DNA of 64,000 nt, taken from contig NZ_VFPP01000001.1 of assembly GCF_006716745.1 (NCBI RefSeq), positions 5,777,386 to 5,841,385 of the forward strand. Reading direction: 5' to 3'. The notes below the pieces were generated by a model. It was not told where the DNA came from. It did not search any database and saw nothing but the letters and a program-made list of their open reading frames with translations. Every line of letters starts with the position of its first letter. The stretch's first letter is position 1. This document shows positions 28,701-37,577 of this stretch, piece by piece. The translations under genes were made by a program, and so were the position numbers. This DNA is from Saccharothrix saharensis (GTDB lineage Bacteria; Actinomycetota; Actinomycetes; Mycobacteriales; Pseudonocardiaceae).

Positions 28701-29492
28701 GTCCTCGTAGGCCTGCCAGAACTGCGTGAACGTCATGTTCTCGCAGCCCTTGATCGAGGCCACGACCAGCGAGCGGGAGCCGTCCTTGCCGGGCAGGTCG
28801 ATCGCCAGGCCGAAGTTCACGTGCTCGGGCGTGACCACGAACGGCTTGCCGTCGACCTCGGCGAAGTGCCGGTTCATGTTCGGGTACGCCTTGAGCGCCC
28901 GCACCACCGCGTACCCGATGAGGTGGGTGAAGGAGACCTTCCCACCGCGGGTGCGCTTGAGGTGGTTGTTGATCACGATGCGGTTGTCGGCCAGCAGCTT
29001 GGCGGGCACGGCGCGCACGCTCGTCGCGGTCGGAACGGTGAGCGAGAGCTCCATGTTCTTCGCGATGGCGGCGGCGGCGCCGCGCAGCTGCTTCTGCTCC
29101 TCGCCCTGGGCCGGCTGCACCGGCGCGGCCTTGGCGGCCTGGGCGGGTGCGGGCTTGGCCGCGGGCTTCTGGGCCGGTCGGCTCGTCGCGGCGGCCTGGC
29201 TCTTCGGCTGCTGCGTCGGCGTCTGCTGCGACTGCCGGCCCTGCGCGGCCTGCTGGGTCGCGGGTGTGGCGGTCGGCGCGGACTGGGCCGGAGCGGTCTT
29301 GGTGGCGGTCGTGGTGCCGTTCTCCGCTGTCGTCGCCGCCCCGTTGCCCGACCGCTGCGTCGACTTGTAGTCGGCGAAGAAGTCGTGCCAGGCCGGGTCC
29401 ACGGACGACGGATCGGCGAGGAACTGCTCGTACATCTCCTCGACCAGCCACTCATTGGGGCCGAACTGAGAAGCAGGACTGCTGCTGGACAC
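25767..29492 (-). CDS. kgd: Multifunctional 2-oxoglutarate dehydrogenase E1/E2-like protein (Kgd)
   Basis: The 1241-residue protein matches mycobacterial Kgd/SucA in length and order. The N-terminal E1 segment ([14 protein letters not shown]) is followed by an Ala/Pro/Gln/Thr linker (about 45-130) and an E2-type succinyltransferase domain without a lipoyl domain (about 140-370, with the DHR catalytic His in [15 protein letters not shown]). The ThDP-dependent E1 domain follows ([30 protein letters not shown]). It decarboxylates 2-oxoglutarate in the TCA cycle and works with DlaT and Lpd encoded elsewhere. The GTG at 29490-29492 gives the conserved N-terminus. Family proteins are inhibited by the FHA protein GarA/OdhI. 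Confidence 0.96.
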   Translation of the reverse strand: MSSSSPASQFGPNEWLVEEMYEQFLADPSSVDPAWHDFFADYKSTQRSGNGAATTAENGTTTATKTAPAQSAPTATPATQQAAQGRQSQQTPTQQPKSQAAATSRPAQKPAAKPAPAQAAKAAPVQPAQGEEQKQLRGAAAAIAKNMELSLTVPTATSVRAVPAKLLADNRIVINNHLKRTRGGKVSFTHLIGYAVVRALKAYPNMNRHFAEVDGKPFVVTPEHVNFGLAIDLPGKDGSRSLVVASIKGCENMTFTQFWQAYEDLIRKARTGSLTAEDFSGTTISLTNPGTIGTNHSVPRLTAGQGAIIGVGAMEYPAHFQGTSEQALTDMGVSKIITLTSTYDHRIIQGAESGEFLKRIHQLLLGEDGFYDDVFTSLRLPYEPIRWVADIPEGAVDKTARVIELIDAFRTRGHLMADTDPLNYRQRSHQDLDVLSHGLTLWDLDREFPVGGFAGQERMRLRDILGVLRNSYCRTVGVEYMHILDPEERLWIQERVEVPHEKPPATVQKYILSKLNAAEAFETFLQTKYVGQKRFSLEGGETVIPLLDAVLDKAAEHEIDEVVIGMPHRGRLNVLANIVGKPISQIFREFEGNLDPGQAHGSGDVKYHLGAEGKYFRMFGDGETKVSLTANPSHLEAVDPVLEGIVRAKQDMLDKGGEGFTVLPVALHGDAAFAGQGVVAETLNLALVRGYRTGGTVHVVVNNQVGFTTAPEHSRSSKYSTDVAKMIGAPVFHVNGDDPEACYWVAKLAVDYRQAFNKDVVIDMVCYRRRGHNEGDDPSMTQPAMYDVIDTKRSVRKTYTEALIGRGDISVEEAEKALQDFSSQLEHVFNEVRELEKHPIKTSPSIEEEQQVPTKLPTGVDRSVIEKIADAHVNLPEGFTPHPRVKPVLERRSKMAREGGIDWAFAELLAFGSLVLEGRTVRLAGQDSRRGTFVQRHATLVDRKRSEEYTPLQNLAENQGKFMVYDSVLSEFAALGFEYGYSVANPDALVLWEAQFGDFVNGAQPIIDEFISSGEAKWGQVSDVVLLLPHGHEGQGPDHTSGRIERFLQLCAEGSMTIAVPSTPANYFHLLRRHALDGVNRPLVVFTPKSMLRLKAATSPVEAFVEDKFQSVIDDPSGVEPSAVRKVLLCSGKIYYELLAEQEKRGVKDVAVVRVEQLYPVPARKLTEALDRYPNATEVRWVQEEPANQGAWPFFGLALPELLPERFAVKRVSRRPMAAPSAGSSKVHEVEQRELIAKAFE

Positions 29493-29799
29493 GGCTGGCG
29501 CTCGCCTCTATCCATCTCGCTCTTGGTAATGACTCACTCATGGTCAGGCTAGTCCCCCGTCTGGTGCAGTTCACACACAGGAGGGGCAGCGCACCGAGTG
29601 TTCTCTCACAGAATCGGTCAGGTCATCGGCCGGTGTTATGGGTGCTTGGGCATCACTTGAGGTTAGGCCCGTCACACCTCCGGCGGTGCTTCGACTGGGA
29701 GTAGTTCTGCGCACGCCGCGGGTGGGCGCGGTGTGAGGTGTTCAACAGGCTGAAGCGTGGTCGTTGGTGTGCCTCTGACCTGCGTGTTCAACTTCCTGG
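29493..29799. other. Intergenic region between kgd and the ArsR operon
   Basis: About 300 bp separate the divergent genes. The kgd-proximal part (29493-29700) shows only a weak AGAGG site before the kgd GTG and no clear promoter. From 29737 the motif TGTTCAAC begins to recur as part of the ArsR control region. No ORF of convincing character or RNA gene was seen. Confidence 0.5.
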
Positions 29800-29849
29800 T
29801 TGACATGGAGGGCGGGGCTTCGTACTGTGTGTTCAACCGAAAGGTTGAG
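29737..29849 (+). promoter_or_regulatory. ArsR promoter with three TGTTCAAC operator repeats
   Basis: A near-consensus promoter reads TTGACA at 29800-29805, a 17-bp spacer, then TACTGT at 29823-29828. Around it TGTTCAAC occurs three times, starting near 29737, 29785 and 29830. The second and third copies are halves of inverted repeats (29788-29803; 29833-29848, arms TCAACC/GGTTGA). One operator overlaps the -35 element and another covers the start site and ribosome site. This is the layout expected of an autorepressing ArsR protein. Binding is inferred. Confidence 0.75.
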
Positions 29850-29862
29850 TAAGGAGATGGTG

Positions 29863-30219
29863 GTGGACGACCAGTTGTCGCGGGTGTTCTCGGCCCTGGC
29901 CGACCCGATCCGGCGCGACATGGTGGCGCGGCTGGCGGTGGCCGACGCGACCGTCAACGAGTTGGCCGAGCCGTACTCCGTGACCGTGCAGGCCGTGTCG
30001 AAGCACCTCAAGGTGCTCGAGGACGCCGGGCTCGTCAGCCGCCGCAAGCAGGCGCAACGACGGCCCGTCCACCTCGAGGCGGAGGTGTTCGACCTGATGA
30101 CGAAGTGGATCGAGCGCTACCGGCAGGAAGCCGAGCAGCGCTACCAGCGACTGGACGCCGTGCTCGCCGAGATGGCGCAGGCGCCCGAGCAGACCCGAGC
30201 AGAAGGAGAAGCATCATGA
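29863..30219 (+). CDS. ArsR/SmtB-family winged-helix repressor
   Basis: The 118-residue regulator has DDQLSRVFSALADPIRRDMVA at its start and a wHTH with VTVQAVSKHLKVLEDAGLVSR (about residues 45-65). No cysteine metal-binding motif is present, so it belongs with the non-metal ArsR proteins that pair with SRPBCC genes. GTG 29863 is preferred because AAGGAG at 29851-29856 sits 6 bp before it. In-frame ATG 29857 and GTG 29860 are too close to that site. Its stop overlaps the ATG of the SRPBCC gene. It probably represses its own operon through the TGTTCAAC repeats. Confidence 0.9.
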   Translation: MDDQLSRVFSALADPIRRDMVARLAVADATVNELAEPYSVTVQAVSKHLKVLEDAGLVSRRKQAQRRPVHLEAEVFDLMTKWIERYRQEAEQRYQRLDAVLAEMAQAPEQTRAEGEAS

Positions 30220-30695
30220 GCACGACCACGCACCCCGAGACCACGATCAGCGCCGACCCGGCCCTGCCCACGATCCGCATCACGCGCGAGTTCGACGCGC
30301 CGGTCGACGCGGTGTTCCGGGCGCACGTCGAGCCCGAGCTGGTGGCGAAGTGGCTGGGCCCGCGCTCGCTGACCATGCTGGTGGACCGGTGGGACGCGAC
30401 GACCGGTGGGGGCTACCGGTACACGCACGTGCGCGGTGACGAGCAGTACCGGTTCTACGGGTCGTTCCACGAGGTGCGGCCGAACGAGCGGATCGTGCAG
30501 ACGTTCACCTTCGAGGGGTTCCCGGACGGCGTGTCCCTGGAGACGGTGACGTTCACCGACCTCGGGGGTGGGCGGACGCGGCTCGACGTGCTCAGCGTGT
30601 TCGAGACGACCGAGGTCCGGGACGCGGCGATGGCCAGCGGCATGGAGACCGGGGTGGTCGAGGGGTACGAGCAGCTGGACGAGCTGCTCGCCTGA
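30216..30695 (+). CDS. SRPBCC/AHSA1-like ligand-binding protein
   Basis: The 159-residue START-like fold protein has ITREFDAPVDAVFRAHVEPE, a central WDATTGGGYRYTHVRGDEQY and a C-terminal helix region GMETGVVEGYEQLDELL. AHSA1-like SRPBCC proteins bind hydrophobic small molecules or act as polyketide-cyclase-like or stress proteins. In actinomycetes they are commonly coupled to an ArsR repressor, as here (ATGA overlap). The ligand may be the signal for the operon, but this is inference. A hairpin at 30722-30758 ends the operon. Confidence 0.9.
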   Translation: MSTTTHPETTISADPALPTIRITREFDAPVDAVFRAHVEPELVAKWLGPRSLTMLVDRWDATTGGGYRYTHVRGDEQYRFYGSFHEVRPNERIVQTFTFEGFPDGVSLETVTFTDLGGGRTRLDVLSVFETTEVRDAAMASGMETGVVEGYEQLDELLA

Positions 30696-30721
30696 GCTCC
30701 GGGCCCGGTCCCGGTTCCGCC

Positions 30722-30758
30722 GCCCGCCCCGTGGCCGTTCACCGGTCGCGGGGCGGGC
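30722..30758. terminator. Hairpin terminator between convergent ArsR/SRPBCC operon and ABC exporter gene
   Basis: A perfect 10-bp GC stem (30722-30731 with 30749-30758) has a 17-base loop. It stands 26 bp after the SRPBCC stop and 127 bp after the convergent exporter stop. The long loop makes it a moderate candidate. Confidence 0.6.
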
Positions 30759-30884
30759 ACGTGCGGGGGAACCACTCGGCTGCGGCCTCCCGAAGGGCTC
30801 GTCGGTCCGGGTGGGCCGCGTCGACCGGCCTGAAGCGCTCGAACCCCGGTCGAATCGGGCCTCGGCGGGGATGTGCCGGGTCCG

Positions 30885-33800
30885 TCAGGGGACGTTGGCG
30901 GGGGTCGGGGGGACGTGGTCGGTGGTCGTCCGGCCCTGGGACCAGAGGTGGGCGTAGGGGCCGTCGGCCCGCAGGAGGTCGGCGTGGGTGCCTTGTTCGA
31001 CGATGCGGCCCTCGGACAGGACGATGATCCGGTCGGCGCGGGCGGCGGTGGCGAGGCGGTGGGCGACGACGAAGGTGGTGCGGGAGCCGGCCAGGTGGTC
31101 GCCGGCGGTCAGGACGGCGGATTCGGTGGCCGGGTCCAGGGCGGCGGTGGCTTCGTCCAGCAGGAGGATGGTCGGTTGGACCAGTTCGGCGCGGGCCAGG
31201 GCGACCAGTTGCCGTTGGCCGGCGGAGAGGCCTTGGCCGCGTTCGCCCACTTGTTGGTGGAACGCCTTGGGCAGTGAGGCGACGACGGGCAGGGCGCCCA
31301 CGGCGCGGACCGCTGTTTCGATCTCGGCGCGGGTGGCGTCCGGTTTGCCGTAGGCGACGTTCTCGGCGATGTCGCCGCCGAACAGGTGGGCTTCCTGGGG
31401 GACGATGCCGAGGCGTTGGCGCAGGTCCGAGAGGTCGTAGTCGCGGATGTCGACGCCGTCGACCAGGACCGTGCCCTCGGTGGCGTCGTAGAACCTCGCC
31501 ACCAGCTTGACCAGGGTGGACTTGCCCGCGCCCGTGGCGCCGACGAAGGCGACGGTTTCACCCGGGGAGACGTGCAGGGAGATGCCCTCGACGGCCGGTT
31601 GGGTGGTGCCCTGGTAGGTGAACGAGACGTCGCGCAGCTCCACCTCGCCGCGCAGGTGGGTGACGGGCACGGGGTCGGCGGCCGGTGGGACGGTGGTCGG
31701 CGTGCGCAGCAGGTCGCCGATGCGGCTCAGGCCCACCCTGGCCTGCTGGTAGCCGTCGAAGACGCCGGACAGCTGGTACAGCGGCGAGAAGAACAGGCCC
31801 AGGTAGAGCACGAACGCAAGCAGCACGCCGGGGGACAGGGTGCCGTCCGCGACCCGGTACGCGCCGACCACGAGGATCGCGGCCTGCGCCACGCCCGAGA
31901 GCAGGGCCAGGAACGGGAAGTAGGTGGCGATGTAGCGCTGGGCCCGGATCCGGGAACGGCGGTAGGCGTCGCTGCGCTCGGCGAAGGCCTCCGCCGAGCG
32001 CGCCTCCCGCGTGTAGGCCTGGGAGACGCGCAGGCCCGAGACGTTCTCCTGCAGGTCGGCGTTGACGGCGCTGACCCGTTCGCGGGCTTCCGCGTAGGCC
32101 GCGGAGGAGACGCGTTGGAAGATCACGGTCGCGACGAGCAGGATCGGCAGCACGGCCAGCGCCACCAGCGCCAGGCCCGGGTCGGTGACCACCAGGGCCA
32201 CCGCGATGCCGACAACGGTCAGGACGCTGATCGCGAACGTGGTCAGGCCCGTCTGCAGGAAGCTGGACAGGGCGTCCACGTCGGTGGTCATCCGGGTCAT
32301 GATCCGGCCGGCCATCTCGCGCTCGTAGTAGTCCAGGCCGAGTCGTTGCAGGTGGGCGTAGCTGCGCACGCGCAGCAGGTAGAGCAGGCGCTCGCCGACG
32401 CGGGACGTCACGACGGTGCCGGCGGCGGCGGACAGCCAGCCGAGGACGACGAGGGTGAAGCTGATCGCCGCGGCGATCCACAGCCACTCGCCCTGGCCGC
32501 CCATGACGCCCCGGTCGATGCCCAGGCGCACGAGGTTCGGCGAGGCGACCGCCAGCGCGGTGTCGACGAGCAGCAGGCCGGCGACGCCGACCATCGCCCA
32601 GCGGACCGGGCGGAGCAGGGTGCGCAGCCGGAAGCCCGGGTCGGGGGCGCGCGGGTCCTCGCCGTCCAGGGTGGGCACGTCCCGGGCCGGTGGCAGGGCG
32701 TGGACGCGGGCCATCAGCTCGGGGGTGGGCGGGGTGCCGCCCAGCAGCGCGGACGTACCGCCGCCGCCCCGGGACAGCTTGGCGGTGCCCACGGCGCGGT
32801 TCGCCGCGCGCACGGCCAGCTCGTCCTCGTCCGACTCGGGCCACAGGTCCGGGGTCCAGCCGTCCGGGCCCGGTTCCAGGCGGGCGTCGGCGCGGGCGTC
32901 CACCTGCTCGATGGCCTCGCCCGGGCCCGCGAGCAGGTCGCGGTAGAGCCGGCAGCGGTGGTGCAGCTCGGCGTGCGTGCCGATGTCGACCACCCGGCCC
33001 GCGTCGAGCACGGCGATGCGGTCGGCCAGCGCCAGCGACGACCGCCGGTGCGCGATGAGCAACGTGGTGCGCTCGGCCGTCACGGCGGCCAGCGTGCGGT
33101 GGATCGCGGCCTCGGTGGCGTTGTCCACGGCCGAGGTCGCGTCGTCCAGGACCAGCACGCGCGGGTCGGAGAGCAGGGCGCGGGCCAGGGCCACGCGTTG
33201 GCGCTGACCGCCGGACAGGGTCAGGCCGCGCTCGCCGACGACGGTGTCGTAGCCGTGGGGCAGCGCTTCGATGAACTCGTGCGCCTCGGCCGCCCGCGCC
33301 GCCGCGCGCACCTGCTCGTCGGAGGCGTCCGGCAGGCCGTAGGCGATGTTCGCCCGGACCGTGTCGGAGAACAGGAACGCCTCCTCGAACACCGTGCCGA
33401 CGGTCCGGCGCAGCGAGGACAGCCGCAGCTCGCGGACGTCCACGCCGCCCACGGACACCGCGCCCTCGTGCACGTCGTAGAACCGCGGCAGCAGGAGGGA
33501 CACGGTGGACTTGCCCGAGCCCGCGGTGCCGACGATCGCCAGCGTCTCGCCCGGCTCGACCCGCAGCGACACGTCGGACAGCACCGGTTCGCTGCGCGTG
33601 TAGCCGAACGTCACGTCCCGCAGCTCCACCGCGATCGAACCGGCGGGCACGTCCCGGTCGCCGTCCACCACCGACGGCTGCGAGTCGACCAGCTCGTACA
33701 CCCGCTCCACGCCCGCGCGGGCCAACTGGGCGGTCACCATCAGGCTCGCCAGCAGCCGGGTCGGGCCGACCAGCGTGGCCACGTAGGTCGCGAACGCCAG

Positions 33801-34643
33801 GAACGTGCCCAGGCCGATCTCGCCGCGCAGCGCCAGCCAGCCGCCCAGCGCCAGCACCGCCACCTGGCCCAGGTAGGGCAGCGCGGTCAACGTCGCGGAC
33901 GGCCGGGCGGTCAGCCGGGCGGCGCGCATGCGCTCGCCGAACAGCAGCCGGGCGCGCGACTCCAGGCGGGCGACCTCGCGCACCTCCTGGCCGAAGCCCT
34001 TGACCACGCGCACGCCGGTGACGGTCTCCTCGACCTGCTGCGCCACGTCGGCCGCGCGCTGCTGCGCCGACCAGGTGGCCGGGAACAGCGTCAGCCTGCT
34101 GCGCGCCGCGACCACGCCGACGGCGGGCACGATCACCAGCGCGATCACGGTCAGCAGCGGCGACAGCCAGAACATCGCCACGATGGCCGCCACCGCGAAC
34201 ACGACCGTGCCGAGCGCCAGCGGCGTCATCGACAGCAGGCTGTTGACCAGTTGCAGGTCGGTGATCGAGCGGGACACCACCTGGCCGGTGCGCAGCGCGT
34301 CCTGCTTCGGCCCGTCCAGCCGCTGCACCGCGCCGAACACGGCCTGCCGCAGGTCGTGCTGCACGTCCACGGCCAGCCGCCCGCCCAGGTAGCGGCGCAC
34401 GAACGCGGTGCCGAAGGTCAGCAGCTCCAGGCCGACCAGGATGATCGCGAGCCACGTCAACCGGTCGGTCCGACCGGACACGGCGTCGTCCACCGCGACC
34501 TTGATCAGCAGCGGGCCGACGGCCTGCAACCCCACGCCCACGACGGCGGCGAGCACCGACAGCACCACGAGCGCGCGGTGCTGCCAGCACGCCCTGGCGA
34601 GCCTGCGGATCCAGCCGTCGGAAGAAGTCACGGGTTCCAACAT
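30885..34643 (-). CDS. Fused heterodimer-type ABC exporter (TMD-NBD-TMD-NBD)
   Basis: This 1252-residue protein joins two full half-transporters. NBD1 has Walker A GTAGSGKST near residue 371, signature LSGGQRQ near 476 and Walker B VLVLDDATSAVD near 497, with Asp in place of the catalytic Glu. NBD2 has GATGAGKST near 1037, a deviant signature LSAGQRQ near 1139 and ILLLDEATAALD near 1161. The altered Walker B of NBD1 faces the altered signature of NBD2. Site 1 is therefore the degenerate site and site 2 the active one, as in heterodimeric exporters such as TM287/288. The ATG at 34641-34643 is used; a GTG nine codons upstream is possible. The substrate is unknown. Confidence 0.92.
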   Translation of the reverse strand: MLEPVTSSDGWIRRLARACWQHRALVVLSVLAAVVGVGLQAVGPLLIKVAVDDAVSGRTDRLTWLAIILVGLELLTFGTAFVRRYLGGRLAVDVQHDLRQAVFGAVQRLDGPKQDALRTGQVVSRSITDLQLVNSLLSMTPLALGTVVFAVAAIVAMFWLSPLLTVIALVIVPAVGVVAARSRLTLFPATWSAQQRAADVAQQVEETVTGVRVVKGFGQEVREVARLESRARLLFGERMRAARLTARPSATLTALPYLGQVAVLALGGWLALRGEIGLGTFLAFATYVATLVGPTRLLASLMVTAQLARAGVERVYELVDSQPSVVDGDRDVPAGSIAVELRDVTFGYTRSEPVLSDVSLRVEPGETLAIVGTAGSGKSTVSLLLPRFYDVHEGAVSVGGVDVRELRLSSLRRTVGTVFEEAFLFSDTVRANIAYGLPDASDEQVRAAARAAEAHEFIEALPHGYDTVVGERGLTLSGGQRQRVALARALLSDPRVLVLDDATSAVDNATEAAIHRTLAAVTAERTTLLIAHRRSSLALADRIAVLDAGRVVDIGTHAELHHRCRLYRDLLAGPGEAIEQVDARADARLEPGPDGWTPDLWPESDEDELAVRAANRAVGTAKLSRGGGGTSALLGGTPPTPELMARVHALPPARDVPTLDGEDPRAPDPGFRLRTLLRPVRWAMVGVAGLLLVDTALAVASPNLVRLGIDRGVMGGQGEWLWIAAAISFTLVVLGWLSAAAGTVVTSRVGERLLYLLRVRSYAHLQRLGLDYYEREMAGRIMTRMTTDVDALSSFLQTGLTTFAISVLTVVGIAVALVVTDPGLALVALAVLPILLVATVIFQRVSSAAYAEARERVSAVNADLQENVSGLRVSQAYTREARSAEAFAERSDAYRRSRIRAQRYIATYFPFLALLSGVAQAAILVVGAYRVADGTLSPGVLLAFVLYLGLFFSPLYQLSGVFDGYQQARVGLSRIGDLLRTPTTVPPAADPVPVTHLRGEVELRDVSFTYQGTTQPAVEGISLHVSPGETVAFVGATGAGKSTLVKLVARFYDATEGTVLVDGVDIRDYDLSDLRQRLGIVPQEAHLFGGDIAENVAYGKPDATRAEIETAVRAVGALPVVASLPKAFHQQVGERGQGLSAGQRQLVALARAELVQPTILLLDEATAALDPATESAVLTAGDHLAGSRTTFVVAHRLATAARADRIIVLSEGRIVEQGTHADLLRADGPYAHLWSQGRTTTDHVPPTPANVP

Positions 34644-34680
34644 AGGTCGGACCACCGACAGCGTCGGCACCCGCGGACGT

Positions 34681-34717
34681 GACGAAGGCCGCCCCGAACT
34701 TCGGGACGGCCTCCGTC
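34681..34717 (-). terminator. Terminator after the ABC-2 operon
   Basis: An 18-bp inverted repeat with two non-Watson-Crick positions (arms 34681-34698 and 34700-34717) lies just past the ABC-2 permease stop at 34739 on the minus strand. It separates this operon from the fused exporter gene downstream. Confidence 0.75.
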
Positions 34718-34738
34718 ATTCGATCAAGGTCACTCCGA

Positions 34739-35611
34739 TCAGGTGATGTCCTTGCGCTGCGTGGCCGCCCAGCCGCCGAGGAAGAACAGCGCCGTCCAGA
34801 CCAGGAAGATCAGACCGCTCAACCACCAGTCGAACGCGCCCAGCGCGCCCGCGATGGCCCGCAGCCCCTCCACCAGGTCTTCCGGCACGACGCCCGCGTT
34901 GGCCAGGAACAGCGACGACGCCACCGAGCCGGTCAGGCCGTTCACCGCGCCGTTGGGCAGGAAGCCGATGATCTCCGGCAGGCCCTGCGACGCCAGCACG
35001 AGCTGGATGCCGTTCTCCACGATCAGCATGTAGAGCAGCAGCACCACGGTGGTGCCCACGACGCTGGTCATCAGCGCGCCGACACCGACGCCGAACATCG
35101 TCATCAGGATCGAGGACAGCACGCCGACACCGGCCAGCGCGAGCCACCCGCCCGCGTCGGGCAGCATGCTGGAGTTCGAGGTCAGCGCGATGCCGAGGCT
35201 CACCGACGCCACGATCGCGACGCCGAAGATCGCGCCCCAGAGGACGTAGACGATCATTTTGGCGGCCAGCGAGGAGACCCGGTTCGGCGCGGTCAGGAAC
35301 GTGGTGGTGATCGTCTTGCGGTTGATCTCGTTCGCGATCGCCAGGCCGCCGAAGATCATCGGGAAGATCGTGGCCACGTTGATGCTGCGGGCGATCCCGA
35401 ACACCGACATCTGCCACTGCGACGGGTCGACGTTGAGGATCGCGGCCAGGTCCTCGGCGTCGGAGCTGCCCATGAAGTCCGAGACGGACTTGAAGATGGC
35501 GCCGGTGCCCAGCGCCCAGCCGAACGCGAGCAGCACGGTCGGGATCATCAGGCCCCACCACAGGCCCGTGGTGGTGGTCTTGCGGAACTCTGACTTGATC
35601 AGGTTGCCCAT
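34739..35611 (-). CDS. ABC-2 type permease
   Basis: The 290-residue membrane protein has about six helices and begins MGNLIKSEFRKTTTTGLWWG. That is the common opening of actinobacterial ABC-2 permeases with a large extracytoplasmic loop after helix 1. ANEINRKTITTTFLTAPNR marks the cytoplasmic coupling region. It starts at ATG 35609-35611, overlapping the ATPase stop by one base. It should form a homodimeric channel with the ATPase encoded upstream. The cargo is unknown. Confidence 0.87.
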   Translation of the reverse strand: MGNLIKSEFRKTTTTGLWWGLMIPTVLLAFGWALGTGAIFKSVSDFMGSSDAEDLAAILNVDPSQWQMSVFGIARSINVATIFPMIFGGLAIANEINRKTITTTFLTAPNRVSSLAAKMIVYVLWGAIFGVAIVASVSLGIALTSNSSMLPDAGGWLALAGVGVLSSILMTMFGVGVGALMTSVVGTTVVLLLYMLIVENGIQLVLASQGLPEIIGFLPNGAVNGLTGSVASSLFLANAGVVPEDLVEGLRAIAGALGAFDWWLSGLIFLVWTALFFLGGWAATQRKDIT

Positions 35612-36726
35612 CACGCACCGCCCCCGAGGCCGCCCTGGCCGTGCTGCGGACCGTACGGGTTGTCCTGCTGGTAACCCGGTGGTGGCTGCTGGTAGCCGGG
35701 TGGGGGTTGCTGGTACTGCTGCTGGTAGCCGGGCGGCGGCGGCTGCTGCTGGTAGCCCTGCGGCGGCGCCTGGTAGCCCGGCTGCTGGTACGCGACCGGC
35801 TGCGCGTACTGGCCCGGTGCGGCGTACTGGCCGTTGGTGAGCTGGAAGAACAGCCGTTCCAGGTCGGCTTTCTCCTCCTGGAGGCCGTAGATCGACACGC
35901 CCGCCTTCAACGCGGTGTCGGCGACCTGCTTGGCATCCACGCCGCCGACCGCGATGCGGCCGTCGGGCAGCTGCTCGATCGCGGTGACGCCGTCCTCGCG
36001 CAGCGCGCCGACCAGCGCGCCGACGTCCGACGGCTGCACGAGCACCCGGCCCTGCTGCCGGCTGCGCAGGTGGTCCAGCGGACCGTAGTACATGGTCTGG
36101 CCGCGGCTGATGATGACCACCTGGTCGACCGTCTGCTCGACCTCGGCCAGCAGGTGGCTGGAGATCAGCACGGTCCGGCCGCTGCGCGCGTAGGACTGCA
36201 GGAACGTCCGCAGCCACGCGATGCCCTCCGGGTCCAGCCCGTTGGCCGGCTCGTCCAGCACCAGGATCTGCGGGTCGCCGAGCAGCGCGGTGGCCAGGGC
36301 CAGCCGCTGCTTCATGCCCAGCGAGTACCCGCCCGCCTTGCGGTCGCCCGCCGCGGCGAGGCCGACGAGCCCGAGCACCTGGTCGGCCCGCGAGTCCGGC
36401 ACGCCGATCGCGGCGGCGTAGACCCGCAGGTGGTCGCGGGCGGTCCGCTTGGGGTGGAAGCCCTGCGCCTCCAGCACCGCGCCCACCACCCGGCCCGGGT
36501 TGCCCAGTTGGCCGAACGGCCTGCCGTTGATCAACCCGATGCCCGCGGTCGGGGTCACCAGGCCGAGCAGCATGCGCAGCGTCGTCGTCTTGCCTGCCCC
36601 GTTGGGGCCGAGGAAGCCGGTCACCGAACCGGGTTCCACCGTGAAGCTGAGGTTCTGCACCGCTGCGACCGGACCGAACTGCTTGGTCAAGTTCTGCACC
36701 ACGATGCGGCCACTGCCGTCGTGCAC
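35611..36726 (-). CDS. ABC transporter ATPase with Tyr/Gln/Pro-rich C-terminal tail
   Basis: The 371-residue ATPase shows Walker A GPNGAGKTT, signature SLGMKQRLALATALL, Walker B ILVLDEPANGLDP and the switch His ISSHLLAEVEQ. After about residue 300 it carries an unusual 70-residue low-complexity tail built on repeats of PPPGYQQ, PPGYQ and AYQQPGYQ. GTG 36724-36726 lies behind GGAGGG; longer reading frames lack a ribosome site. It drives the permease encoded next. The tail is not part of the ABC fold and may mediate self-association or localisation. Confidence 0.88.
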   Translation of the reverse strand: MHDGSGRIVVQNLTKQFGPVAAVQNLSFTVEPGSVTGFLGPNGAGKTTTLRMLLGLVTPTAGIGLINGRPFGQLGNPGRVVGAVLEAQGFHPKRTARDHLRVYAAAIGVPDSRADQVLGLVGLAAAGDRKAGGYSLGMKQRLALATALLGDPQILVLDEPANGLDPEGIAWLRTFLQSYARSGRTVLISSHLLAEVEQTVDQVVIISRGQTMYYGPLDHLRSRQQGRVLVQPSDVGALVGALREDGVTAIEQLPDGRIAVGGVDAKQVADTALKAGVSIYGLQEEKADLERLFFQLTNGQYAAPGQYAQPVAYQQPGYQAPPQGYQQQPPPPGYQQQYQQPPPGYQQPPPGYQQDNPYGPQHGQGGLGGGA

Positions 36727-36774
36727 GCGTCCCTCCCGAGTACTCCTACCGGGCGTCATCCTGCCCTAGGAGGG

Positions 36775-37158
36775 TCACTCGGGGAGGGCGTGTCGCGGTT
36801 TCGAGGCCACCCTCGGTATCTCCGCGGTGGTCTCGACCTCGGCCGTGCGGCGCAGCGTGCGCAGCGGGCGGCGGCGTTCGCGGTGCGGCAGGCCGTCGCC
36901 GATGAGGTGCTGGTGCGCCATCGTCCACACCTGGCACGGCCACTTCTTGTGCCGCAGAATGCCGGGGCACGCGCCGCAGCGGCCGTCCGGATCCGGTTGG
37001 TGCACGGTCAGCAGCAGCCGCCACCCGTCGGCCAGGCGGTGGATCTCGGAGCGCGCGAGCGGCACGAGCGCGTCCGCCTCGCCGCTCTCGGCGGCCTCGT
37101 CCAGCAGCGCCAGCCGGCGCAGCACGGCGGCCCGCAGCACCTCGTCCACGCGGGTCAC
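36775..37158 (-). CDS. Conserved hypothetical protein with clustered cysteines
   Basis: The 127-residue protein has a helical N-terminus (VDEVLRAAVLRRLALLDEAAE). A central motif follows: HQPDPDGRCGACPGILRHKK and WPCQVWTMAHQHLIGD. The spacing His-x8-Cys-x2-Cys with a further Cys and His suggests a small zinc-binding site. I have a sense that proteins with this GRCxxC...WPC pattern recur in Pseudonocardiaceae but know no function. It overlaps the following 60-residue gene's stop region (ATGA) and is cotranscribed with it. Confidence 0.75.
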   Translation of the reverse strand: MTRVDEVLRAAVLRRLALLDEAAESGEADALVPLARSEIHRLADGWRLLLTVHQPDPDGRCGACPGILRHKKWPCQVWTMAHQHLIGDGLPHRERRRPLRTLRRTAEVETTAEIPRVASKPRHALPE

Positions 37159-37337
37159 ATCCGGCCGGCGGCTTGGTCGAGCAGGCGGTGCAGCCTGCGC
37201 GTCTGGGTGACGGACATCACAGCGGACTCGCCGGGCGGCGCGACCAGCAGAACCCGGTCGTCCTCGACGAGCACGGTCATCGACCGGTCTCGCCCGAACG
37301 GGTCGTGGCAGTCGATCCAGCCCTCGGGTTCAGCCAT
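37155..37337 (-). CDS. Small conserved hypothetical protein
   Basis: The 60-residue protein runs from EPEGWIDCHDPFGRDRSMTV to SVTQTRRLHRLLDQAAGRM, a beta-rich first half and a helical end. It is the first gene of a two-gene unit, since its stop overlaps the ATG of the cysteine-motif protein. Both may act together, perhaps as a small regulatory pair. No function is proposed. Confidence 0.65.
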   Translation of the reverse strand: MAEPEGWIDCHDPFGRDRSMTVLVEDDRVLLVAPPGESAVMSVTQTRRLHRLLDQAAGRM

Positions 37338-37577
37338 GTGCGCTCCGATCGGCGATGGCGCGGCACGACGCCGCGCGAGCGGACGACCCCGCTCCGTAGC
37401 TGCGGAGTTCCTGCCCTGTCCATCGGTCGAGGGGTCGTCGTGACTTACCCGTTATCACCCAAGTTCACTCGATCGCTTGAGCGCGGGCACGGCGCGTTGC
37501 CACCGCCGGGCGAACTGTGGGCCGGATCGGTGGGGTCGCTGGGCACGGACCCCTGTTCCCGGCTAGGATTGGTGACG
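37338..37577. other. Intergenic region with no gene
   Basis: About 240 bp lie between the small hypothetical gene and the hairpins before ald. No ORF with a ribosome site was seen. A possible -10 sequence (TAGGAT, 37564-37569) stands just before the hairpin described next. Confidence 0.5.

Noticed and set aside
25809..29552. A 1247-codon plus-strand frame antisense to kgd
   Set aside because: High-GC antisense frames stay open by codon bias; kgd on the minus strand matches its family over its entire length.
31386..34682. A 1098-codon plus-strand frame antisense to the fused ABC exporter
   Set aside because: His/Gln/Arg/Ala-rich shadow with no domain; the minus strand carries all ABC motifs in order.
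35640..35840. Tandem DNA repeat as a CRISPR-like array
   Set aside because: The repetition encodes the PPPGYQQ protein tail in frame and has no uniform spacers.
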